A DNA stretch of 6,458 bases, taken from NCBI GenBank assembly GCA_003222835.1, contig QHXE01000085.1, forward strand, positions 1 through 6,458, given 5' to 3'. The position numbers and the translations under genes were made by a program. Every line of letters begins with the position of its first letter. The stretch's first letter is position 1. The notes under the pieces were generated by a model. The model was not told where the DNA came from and did not search any database. It worked only from the letters and a program-made list of their open reading frames with translations. The stretch comes from Acidobacteriota bacterium. GTDB taxonomy: Bacteria > Acidobacteriota > Blastocatellia > Pyrinomonadales > Pyrinomonadaceae. Positions 1 through 5,279 of the stretch are shown in pieces.

Positions 1-25
1 TATCAGGACATCGGCCTTCGGTAAC

Positions 26-32
26 GTTGGGC
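26..32 (+). other. GTTRRRY core site, possible integron cassette boundary
   Basis: GTTGGGC fits the GTTRRRY recombination core of integron attC sites. It is preceded by TCGGCCTTCGGTAAC, which loosely resembles the right half (L' box plus spacer) of an attC. If real, the cassette junction would fall between bases 26 and 27, and the upstream gene and left half of the site would lie outside the window. A heptamer this degenerate occurs often by chance, so the call rests mainly on its pairing with the heptamer at 951. Confidence 0.22.
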
Positions 33-122
33 GCTAGGTTATTTGTCACCGTGAGACGGCGTTCAGCATCCCCCGCATTTCTAAACCAGTCCAGAGGGCT
101 TCACTCAAATCGGTCAACAGAT

Positions 123-956
123 ATGATCAGATCAGCCAACTTTATTGACGCGTGCCAGGAGCGATGGGGCGCGGACCGGGCCCGTGATCCAAACTGGCAT
201 TCGTACGTTGCCTCGTTGCGCGATAACCTTTTTCGCGGACAGCTTCATCCTGATACTGAAATAGAATTCCGAAGCGGGGATGGCTCCGAGATCCAACCTG
301 CGCGTACGCGACCAGCGAAGATGCGGGCTCTGGCATCATCATCGGCGCTGGCAGTGAACTTCTTTGATGCTTGGCGCGACGTCGACAAACGAGCCCTCAC
401 GCATGGGCTTCGCCTCAACTCACCAATTGCCCAGCTTTCTTTCGAGTTCAAGACGGATGGCTATCCGGTGAAGCCGCGTTCACCCAACCTCGACCTAATG
501 CTGTTGCTTGCCGATGGACAGCGCGTCGCTGTGGAGTCAAAGTTCTCGGAACCCTATCGCTCCACCGAAGGTTTCGGTGCGCTGTCTGCGAGGTACTTTC
601 CGCCAAATGAACGACTGTGGGCCGAAGCTCGTCTTGTTGCGGCGCAACGAATTGCGGATCGCCTTCGACCGGACTGGCTTCACCTTGATGTGCCGCAGTT
701 ACTGAAACATCTCTTAGGACTTGCGAGCGACCCAAGTAAGCCCGGCACGCTGGTCTATCTCTGGTTCGACACAGGCAAACCGGATGCCGGCGTGCATCGT
801 CAAGAGATCGAGCGATTCAAAGCGGAAATTGCGACTGATCCAGTGACTTTCAGGACTGCGACTTATCAAGAAGTCTTCCGTGCAATCAGCGAATCCGAGG
901 AGCCGGTCCTTGGTTGGCATTCGTACATGGACCGGCGTTACTTTGTAACGGCCTAA
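123..956 (+). CDS. PD-(D/E)XK nuclease-like protein, PGN_0703-type putative restriction endonuclease
   Basis: This gene encodes a 277-residue protein with no signal peptide or membrane segment, so probably cytosolic. The sequence shows a conserved-looking block ASSSALAVNFF (residues 71-81), an acidic residue in SFEFK (E108), then PNLDLML (D124) followed 14 residues later by AVESK (E138, K140). That D-x(n)-E-x-K arrangement, with hydrophobic strands around it, is the catalytic signature of PD-(D/E)XK nucleases. A later strand, LVYLWFD (210-216), also fits. The overall pattern resembles PGN_0703-family putative restriction endonucleases, whose biological role is not established. I chose the ATG at 123. 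The frame is open back to a TTG at 27, but the intervening 32 residues look low in structure. Neither start has a clear Shine-Dalgarno sequence. No methyltransferase or specificity partner is visible, so it is an orphan here. The stop codon lies inside an attC-like heptamer. The nuclease fold is likely; the biological role (defence, repair or other) is unknown. Confidence 0.72.
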   Translation: MIRSANFIDACQERWGADRARDPNWHSYVASLRDNLFRGQLHPDTEIEFRSGDGSEIQPARTRPAKMRALASSSALAVNFFDAWRDVDKRALTHGLRLNSPIAQLSFEFKTDGYPVKPRSPNLDLMLLLADGQRVAVESKFSEPYRSTEGFGALSARYFPPNERLWAEARLVAAQRIADRLRPDWLHLDVPQLLKHLLGLASDPSKPGTLVYLWFDTGKPDAGVHRQEIERFKAEIATDPVTFRTATYQEVFRAISESEEPVLGWHSYMDRRYFVTA

Positions 957-975
957 CCGCGCGATCAACCGGCAA
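951..975 (+). other. RYYYAAC core and attC-like left half overlapping the nuclease stop codon
   Basis: GCCTAAC fits the RYYYAAC core, and it contains the TAA stop of the nuclease gene, a placement common for integron cassettes. After a short spacer comes ATCAACCGGCA, partly like the L'' box of attC sites. The heptamer is complementary to GTTGGGC at 26-32 if one G-T wobble is allowed, as expected for the two ends of one cassette. No GTTRRRY partner is found in the following 130 bases, so at best this is a half or decayed site. Confidence 0.22.
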
Positions 976-985
976 TCGAGCTGTC

Positions 986-1007
986 TACTGCACGCAGTAT
1001 CGATACT
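986..1007. repeat. Two overlapping short palindromes between convergent genes
   Basis: TACTGC-AC-GCAGTA (986-999) is a 6-bp stem with a 2-base gap. AGTATCGATACT (996-1007) is a perfect 12-base palindrome that shares its left end. They sit in the 77-base gap between the convergent nuclease and DUF2845 genes. No T-run follows on either strand, so they do not make a canonical Rho-independent terminator. They could still form alternative hairpins or a protein-binding site. Confidence 0.4.
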
Positions 1008-1033
1008 CCAGCGTCGCTTTGTGCAGACGGCCT

Positions 1034-1387
1034 CTAATGACCGTATTCGTGGAGTGTCGTGATTGCGACGACCTTCCCATCGACGAACCGGATGTTCACC
1101 ATGAGCATGTTCGGTCCCCGGTTGTAGGTCCAAGTTTCGACGGGAACGGCGGCGCCGACTGTGGGGGACTGACTGTTCGCGGCGTCTCCTGCGGGTGTGG
1201 TGGTTGCACTCACCTTGACGCTGTCTTGCACCACTGTCGGGGGGCCGCAAAACGCCCTCACCGTCGCCATGGACGCGCCGTCCGCAATGACCCTGTCGCC
1301 ACAACGCATGGTGTCTGCCCACGCGTGATGCGCACCAATGAGACAAAAGACGGAGAAGAGGCAAGCGTCTAATAGTCGATATCGCAT
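1034..1387 (-). CDS. Exported DUF2845-type small protein
   Basis: This encodes a 117-residue secreted or periplasmic protein. Residues 1-24 form a signal peptide with a basic N-terminus, a hydrophobic core and an AWA cleavage site before DT. The mature part starts with MRCGDRVIADGAS, has a second cysteine in RAFCGPP (C47; the first is C29, and the two could form a disulfide), a low-complexity Ser/Thr/Ala linker (about 58-82), and then ETWTYNRGP (84-92) and FVDGKVVAI (101-109). This order (CG near the N-terminus, CGxP, E-W-Y-N, then a G-x-[LV]-x-x-I strand) is that of the DUF2845 family, whose function is unknown. The frame stays open 45 codons further upstream. The ATG at 1387 is chosen because it begins the signal peptide and has AGGAAA seven bases before it. 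The gene is convergent with the nuclease gene and stands alone. Confidence 0.8.
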   Translation of the reverse strand: MRYRLLDACLFSVFCLIGAHHAWADTMRCGDRVIADGASMATVRAFCGPPTVVQDSVKVSATTTPAGDAANSQSPTVGAAVPVETWTYNRGPNMLMVNIRFVDGKVVAITTLHEYGH

Positions 1388-1394
1388 GATGACA

Positions 1395-1400
1395 TTTCCT
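1395..1400 (-). promoter_or_regulatory. Ribosome binding site fixing the start of the DUF2845-type gene
   Basis: AGGAAA on the minus strand lies seven bases before the ATG at 1387. It decides between this start and the longer open frame reaching 1522, whose N-terminal extension would bury the signal peptide. Confidence 0.65.
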
Positions 1401-1407
1401 GCTCGTG

Positions 1408-1419
1408 AGTCGGCCGACT
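1408..1419. repeat. Perfect 12-bp palindrome in the leader of the DUF2845-type gene
   Basis: AGTCGGCCGACT is perfectly self-complementary and ends eight bases upstream (minus strand) of the ribosome binding site at 1395-1400. It could be a regulator half-site pair or a leader-RNA element. Nothing in the sequence names the protein that might bind it. Confidence 0.4.
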
Positions 1420-1740
1420 GCGACAGTGTATTCTGGCCTGATATGAGCTCGGGGCCTTCGTGGGGTATGACATTGCACGTTGACTGCCGCGCGCACCCAT
1501 GCCCGCACGGCGCGAGCGACACTGATTGAGTGTAGCACCAGCACGTCCGCTGTGCGGTGTTGTAACGAGAGCGTCACAGACCTAATATCACATACGTGCT
1601 GACGTGCCTGGCGACCGTCCTTCGACCTCGCCGGTACCACTGACCACTTTGCTCCTAGATTGCTCCGACATGAATGACGGCTATCGGGCGCTCACTCAGG
1701 GTCTTGCAAGGACTGCTTCTGGGCCGGTTGCGGAAGTTTG

Positions 1741-2241
1741 TCACTTTCCAGTGGAATCACAGCGCTTAAGCTTATCTGCCTCAAACACGACGTCGCCCTT
1801 AGATCTGTCCGGGATCCACTCTCTTATCCATGGGCGGTCCACAGAGTTAAAACCGCAGCTTGGAATTAAGATTTTGCCACGATGCGGGCGCTCGTCCTTG
1901 AGCACCGCAAATACCTGCCAACACCGCCCGGACTCGCCCATCGCCTTGTCAATGACATCGGTTACCACGAGCTCACTGCCCCTTGGCACGGCCGCCACCT
2001 GCTTGACGTAACAGTACTTGCCAGCTGACAGCGTGCCATCCGCAGCAGTGCAGATGTGCGTTGGAACGTAAAAGCTGTATCGAACAGGAATCTTGCTCTC
2101 CTTCACGATCCACACGTCTTGCTGCAAGGCGAAACACTGTCCAGCGACCTCGCCAGCAATGGGGTCATGAATTGCGTCATGATCGATAACCGCGCACGAG
2201 ACCAGCACGCATGGAGCGAGACAAGCAATCAGGGATTTCAC
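1741..2241 (-). CDS. Cysteine-rich putative outer-membrane lipoprotein
   Basis: A 166-residue protein of unknown function. The N-terminus MKSLIACLAPCVLVSC is a short lipoprotein signal with lipobox LVSC, which places the acylated cysteine at residue 16. Position +2 is Ala rather than Asp, so Lol sorting to the outer membrane is expected. The mature part has six further cysteines (36, 64, 77, 107, 129, 161). Its core (about 33-130) contains GQCFALQQDVWIV, KYCYVKQVAAVPRGSEL, VTDVID and GRCWQVFAVL, a beta-rich pattern that could be an SH3-like fold; that fold is an inference. I do not recognise a named family. The start is GTG, with AGGAG 11 bases upstream, slightly far but the only reasonable choice in front of the signal sequence. 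It lies 31 bases beyond the methyltransferase stop in the same direction, so it could be co-transcribed with the operon or have its own promoter. Confidence 0.72.
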   Translation of the reverse strand: MKSLIACLAPCVLVSCAVIDHDAIHDPIAGEVAGQCFALQQDVWIVKESKIPVRYSFYVPTHICTAADGTLSAGKYCYVKQVAAVPRGSELVVTDVIDKAMGESGRCWQVFAVLKDERPHRGKILIPSCGFNSVDRPWIREWIPDRSKGDVVFEADKLKRCDSTGK

Positions 2242-2272
2242 GTGTGCTTCAACTCCTTCCGTTGCCCATAGG

Positions 2273-2919
2273 CTAAAAGATACGCGGGAGCAGCTTGGAT
2301 GTACGGGACATATACGCCTGGTATCCCGGAAGCGCCTTGACCAGCAAAGCCTCCTCGTAGCGAATGCGCCGCGCGAACGCGAGGACGAGTGCTAAGGCGG
2401 CGAACACCGCGGCCACCCAGGACCGGAGAAGCGCGCAGCTCGCCACAAAAGTGATCAGTGCACCGGTGTAGCTAGGGTGCCGTATGAGGCGATAGGGCCC
2501 GCGGCTGACCAGTTGCTGTCCCGCCTGGACCGTTACGTACCACGTAAACCATCGACCGAGCAGAACAACAGCCCACGCGCCCGCAGCGCCAGACCACCGA
2601 TCATGGCGGAGAACGCCGCCCAAGTGGTCAGGTCAAGGGGCAAAGCGACGCGTCTCCTCCAAATGACTTCCAGCAGTGCCGCCGCCTGCGTCAAATACAC
2701 AGTCCAAAGGATCTGCGCGGCGGTCCCACGGTCTTCCACGGTTCGTGAGCCTTCAAACGGCCTGTAGGCCGGCTGAAGAATGTTCGCCAGGATGCTGACG
2801 CTCACGACCATCCAAAGCTGAACCAGGTGCAGCGCCGGCGGCCAGAGCGCTGCCACAACGAGGAGTACCAGGACCCATATCCCAGACGCCTGGGCCGCCT
2901 TTCTCAACGTGCCCGCCAT
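2273..2919 (-). pseudogene. ICMT-like membrane methyltransferase, interrupted by a frameshift
   Basis: Two minus-strand frames together encode an isoprenylcysteine carboxyl methyltransferase-type protein. Frame one starts at ATG 2919 and carries hydrophobic helices (about residues 14-30, 33-47, 68-86 and 97-113). Frame two, ending at TAG 2273, carries the S-adenosylmethionine-binding core: LGRWFTW, LVSRGPYRLIRHPSYTG, a hydrophobic helix, RIRYEE and a closing LLP. Dropping two bases at about 2579-2580 joins GLALR to AWAVVLLGRWFT, a junction of the length the family has, and gives 214 residues, a usual size. The joined motif GPYRLIRHPSYTG falls at about residues 140-152. As written, the first frame ends in a 128-residue product lacking the catalytic core. 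The start has GGAGG about 10 bases upstream, inside the end of the preceding gene, whose stop is 2 bases away. Family members methylate carboxyl or hydroxyl groups of lipid-like substrates. A sequencing error cannot be excluded. Confidence 0.78.
2576..2580 (-). other. Frameshift point in the methyltransferase (likely GC duplication)
   Basis: Read on the minus strand, CTGCGG is followed by GCGCGTGGGCT. Removing one GC gives CTG CGG GCG TGG GCT (L-R-A-W-A), which matches the family pattern G-x-x-L-R-x-W-A-x-x-x-LGR-x-FT with no gap. Adding one base would also restore the frame, but with one extra residue. No slippery heptamer of the usual A/T-rich type is present, so programmed frameshifting is unlikely. 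Confidence 0.7.
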
Positions 2920-2921
2920 TG

Positions 2922-4364
2922 CTACGCAGCCTCCTTACCGGTGAGGCGTAACAAGTGCTGGTACCAATCGCTCTGGAATGTCTGGTACGGATCGATTCGA
3001 TGCTTCGTGGTGAGCCATCGCCGCAATCCTGGGTGACAGGCGAACACTTGGTCGGGACGCGCGAAGCGATGATAGGTGAGGAAATAGCTGCCCTGATGTG
3101 CGATTGCGTGATCAATCAGGCGAACGAAGGCGCCCGCCGCATCCGCGATTGCGGCGGCCTGATGATCGACGTGCAGGTTGAAGATTACACACGCGTACGG
3201 CTCGCGGGCCCAGGGAAGAGCGCTCTCGGTGTCCTTTTCGATCAGGCGGATGGTGCCGTATATGACGTCGGCAGGATGGCGGAGAAGGTCGCGCCGCACA
3301 TCGTCCATGAAGGCCGAGAGACGATCGCGTGGCACATACAGCTCGGTGATCATCTCCCCGCCGTGCGTATCGCCTCCCAACCTTTGATCGAGAGCCGCGT
3401 GGTAACTCTCGAGATAGAGATTGAGCTGGTGCGTGTCGCTCCAGTAGCGCTGGCCGGAGGTAGCGAGGTAGAAGTCGGAGAACTCTTCGAAAGCGCGCGT
3501 CTTGTCGCGATGGGCGAGTTCGATCAGCCGATTCCAGTCGGCCTGTGAAAGACGCCGCTGGCGCGGTGGAATTGGCTTAACATCCCCAGTCGGGAGATAG
3601 TACGACAGGATGCCCGTGCGAAGGAAGTTGGTGTTGGTCGGGTCTGTTGCAAACTGAAAATCCCCATAGAGGGCGCCAGCGGCGATACGCTCGCGTAACC
3701 GATCGATCAATCCTTCTATCTCACACAGCTCAACCGAGCGTTCGACCTGCTGACGCGCGGTGAGTCGCAGCGTCGCCGCCGTTACCACGCCGAAGAGTCC
3801 ATAGCCCCCGACCACATGCCGGAACAGCTCCGGCTGTTGCTGGCGGCTGCACCTGACCACCTCCCCCTCTGCGGTCACGATCTCAAGGGATTCCAGGTCC
3901 CCGATGAAAGGCGGTGCAGTGAGACCGCGCCCGTGGATGTTGGCGGCCACCGCACCTCCGATCGTCAGGCGGTCGGCGCCGGTCTGCTTTTGGCGAATTC
4001 CCCAGGGTGAGTGCATGCCTCCGGGACGGCTAAGGTACGCTCGAATGACGTCCGGCCACTGAATCCCGGCTTCGACCTCGAGCAGCCCTCGTGCCTCATC
4101 GAAGCTGCGGACCCGACTGAGGCGACGCATATCGAGCAGAGCGCCGCCGCTCAAGAACTGCTGCCCCCCCATTGCGTGCCGCCCGCCGGCGACGGCGAGC
4201 GGCCGCCCCTCGGAGCGGCTTTGTCGCACCGCCCGTGCCACCGCTTCCGCCGTCCGCGGTTCGAGAACGCGTGATACGGCGGTGCGATTAAGCCCTGAGT
4301 GCGTGTCATTGACCCAAACAGCCCGGCTGATCCGAGAGGCAGTAGAGTCATGATTGCGTGGCAT
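2922..4364 (-). CDS. FAD-linked oxidase of the PCMH/VAO type
   Basis: A 480-residue flavoprotein, probably an oxidase or dehydrogenase of an alcohol or C-H group. The N-terminal FAD-binding PCMH domain (about 28-205) shows VAGGRHAMGGQQF (58-70), the pyrophosphate loop TIGGAVAANIHGRG (134-147) and GGYGLFGVVTAATLRL (186-201). His63 sits where covalently flavinylated members of the family, such as alditol oxidase and cytokinin dehydrogenase, have their 8-alpha-linked histidine, so covalent FAD is plausible. The C-terminal half (about 230-475) has well-defined blocks VIYGTIRLIEKD, YACVIFNLHVDH, GSYFLTYHRFARPDQV and FQSDWYQHLL, which I associate with a bacterial FAD-binding oxidoreductase subgroup of unassigned substrate. 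There is no signal peptide or membrane segment. The ATG lies 6 bases after the hydroxylase stop, and the TAG stop is 2 bases before the methyltransferase start, so translation is probably coupled. Its ribosome binding site is weak. The flavoprotein assignment is firm; the substrate is not. Confidence 0.87.
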   Translation of the reverse strand: MPRNHDSTASRISRAVWVNDTHSGLNRTAVSRVLEPRTAEAVARAVRQSRSEGRPLAVAGGRHAMGGQQFLSGGALLDMRRLSRVRSFDEARGLLEVEAGIQWPDVIRAYLSRPGGMHSPWGIRQKQTGADRLTIGGAVAANIHGRGLTAPPFIGDLESLEIVTAEGEVVRCSRQQQPELFRHVVGGYGLFGVVTAATLRLTARQQVERSVELCEIEGLIDRLRERIAAGALYGDFQFATDPTNTNFLRTGILSYYLPTGDVKPIPPRQRRLSQADWNRLIELAHRDKTRAFEEFSDFYLATSGQRYWSDTHQLNLYLESYHAALDQRLGGDTHGGEMITELYVPRDRLSAFMDDVRRDLLRHPADVIYGTIRLIEKDTESALPWAREPYACVIFNLHVDHQAAAIADAAGAFVRLIDHAIAHQGSYFLTYHRFARPDQVFACHPGLRRWLTTKHRIDPYQTFQSDWYQHLLRLTGKEAA

Positions 4365-4370
4365 AGCGCT

Positions 4371-5132
4371 TCAGCCTGCGCTTTCCGCGTAAACGTCCTT
4401 GAACGCCAGCATTTCACCCAGCCTGGCTTCAGCACCCTCAGGAAAGCCGCAGCGCTCGACGAAGGCTGTCGCATCTTTGTAGGTCCCGAACAGACGATCC
4501 CAGATGGGAAGATCGCTATAGTTGAACTGGTGAACGTCAAGTTGGTGATGAATGGAATGGAGCTCGGGAGTCTGAATGAGATAGCGAAGCCAAGAAGGCG
4601 TCTTGACATTGGCGTGATAGAAATACTCGCCCGTTCCGGCGAAGAAGTTGTACCAAAAGGCTCCCGGCAATGAGCACCCCATCAACGGATAGAGCACTAT
4701 CGCGCTCAACGCCGCATCGCAAAGGATCTCTATGGGGTGCTTGTAGAACGACGTCATGATCTCGATGCGCGACGGCGAGTGGTGGATCTGGTGGAAGGCA
4801 AGCCACCAGCCGTTCGCGTGCCGCAAACGGTGCCACCAATAGAAAACGAAGGTCCCGATAAACCAGGCGACAAGGCCCTGCGCCAGTGGGGAGCCCCAGT
4901 GCGACAAGTGAAGCACTGAATGCACGCCGAAGATCTTGATCCAGAGTCTCGCGGTCGCCAGCGTGATTCCAAGCTGCGCCAGGTTGATCAGCACGGCGCG
5001 TAGATACCAGCCTCGCGAGTGCGGCAATTCACGGCCCGGACGAACGCGCTCGAGAACTAGAAATGCGATCGTCGAGACTCCCATCAGGAGTGTGGGAAGG
5101 CTAACCGCGCTTAGGCTAGTCGAGACGTTCAT
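4371..5132 (-). CDS. Membrane di-iron fatty acid hydroxylase / sterol desaturase-superfamily protein
   Basis: A 253-residue integral membrane enzyme expected to hydroxylate or desaturate a lipid-like substrate with O2 through a non-haem di-iron centre. Hydrophobic segments lie at about 12-30, 44-64, 84-100 and 138-165. The full histidine set of the superfamily is present: HRLRH (101-105), HQIHH (114-118), an intermediate H132 and FYHAN (H173), and HSIHH (192-196) followed by H201. The closing NYSDLPIWDRLFGTY is also typical. All iron ligands appear intact, so it should be active. ATG 5132 has AGGGAG six bases upstream. It is the first gene of a tight operon with the FAD oxidase (6-base gap) and the ICMT-like gene. 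It is divergent from the HTH regulator across 147 bases that probably hold the operon promoter. The superfamily includes sterol C4/C5 oxidases, carotenoid hydroxylases and alkylglycerol monooxygenase-like proteins. Nothing here distinguishes among them, and no sterol pathway gene is in view. Confidence 0.9.
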   Translation of the reverse strand: MNVSTSLSAVSLPTLLMGVSTIAFLVLERVRPGRELPHSRGWYLRAVLINLAQLGITLATARLWIKIFGVHSVLHLSHWGSPLAQGLVAWFIGTFVFYWWHRLRHANGWWLAFHQIHHSPSRIEIMTSFYKHPIEILCDAALSAIVLYPLMGCSLPGAFWYNFFAGTGEYFYHANVKTPSWLRYLIQTPELHSIHHQLDVHQFNYSDLPIWDRLFGTYKDATAFVERCGFPEGAEARLGEMLAFKDVYAESAG

Positions 5133-5279
5133 ACCGTGCTCCCTCGATGCTCGCGGAACTCATCCGCGCCTTGAGTCTCCGAGGCAGTGGATTTGGGCGC
5201 TAGTGACTTGTGCCACGGTGCTACCGTAGGCCACCAGTGGTAGCATATTCTTATACCTCTGGGTCGTAGGGAGACCGCC
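5133..5279. promoter_or_regulatory. Divergent promoter region between the hydroxylase operon and the HTH regulator
   Basis: These 147 bases must hold the promoters for both directions. On the plus strand, TATTCT (5246-5251) or TATACC (5252-5257) could be the -10 of the regulator, but no good -35 precedes either, as expected for an activator-dependent or weak promoter. AGGGAG (5268-5273) lies six bases before the regulator's GTG. On the minus strand I see AGGGAG before the hydroxylase, but no convincing promoter hexamers. Confidence 0.5.
5215..5245. repeat. Nested inverted repeats, candidate operator
   Basis: Three inverted repeats overlap here: ACGGT-GCT-ACCGT (5215-5227), TGCTACC / GGTAGCA with a 13-base spacer (5219-5225 and 5239-5245), and CCAC-CA-GTGG (5231-5240). 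The outer repeat ends at the regulator's possible -10. A 20-base centre-to-centre spacing of the 7-base arms, roughly two helical turns, would suit a dimeric HTH protein. The natural candidate is the protein encoded at 5280; binding is an inference. Confidence 0.45.

Larger units (their letters stand above)
1388..1740. other. Intergenic stretch of about 350 bases without a convincing gene
   Basis: This separates the DUF2845-type gene from the lipoprotein gene, both read leftward. It holds the ribosome binding site and palindrome noted separately, a small hairpin ACACT-GATTG-AGTGT (1519-1533), and an 8-bp inverted repeat CAGCACGT (1539-1546) / ACGTGCTG (1594-1601). I found no clear -35/-10 pair for the DUF2845-type gene. 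TACACT (minus strand, 1430-1425) is a possible -10 without a good -35. No Rho-independent terminator with a T-run follows the lipoprotein stop. Open frames crossing the stretch are Arg/Ser-rich and look like chance. Confidence 0.5.

Noticed and set aside
27..122. TTG start at 27 for the nuclease gene
   Set aside because: It gives 32 extra residues without structure, from a rare start codon lacking a ribosome binding site. ATG 123 precedes the first well-patterned helix, though the choice is not certain.
1388..1522. Upstream extension of the DUF2845-type gene to an ATG at 1522
   Set aside because: The extension would place 45 residues in front of a clear signal peptide. The ATG at 1387 has its own well-spaced AGGAAA.
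714..1640. Long minus-strand open frame of 308 codons
   Set aside because: It overlaps the nuclease gene and runs through the DUF2845-type gene in another frame. Its product is Arg/His/Ser-rich without domain pattern, typical of a shadow in GC-rich DNA.
2570..2590. Programmed ribosomal frameshifting to make the full methyltransferase
   Set aside because: No slippery A/T-rich heptamer or stop-codon-coupled site is present at the junction. A GC dinucleotide duplication explains it more simply.
2955..3548. Plus-strand open frame of 197 codons antisense to the FAD oxidase
   Set aside because: It lies wholly within the strongly supported oxidase gene and shows no recognisable motifs or ribosome binding site.
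2922..4364. Alkyl-DHAP synthase (ether lipid synthesis) as the identity of the FAD oxidase
   Set aside because: The FAD domain is shared, but the protein is shorter and its C-terminal blocks (TYHRFARPDQV, FQSDWY) fit a different oxidoreductase subgroup.
4371..5132. A genuine sterol biosynthesis enzyme, with the FAD oxidase as a sterol reductase
   Set aside because: The superfamily histidine boxes are shared by many lipid hydroxylases. No squalene epoxidase, oxidosqualene cyclase or other sterol gene is in the window.
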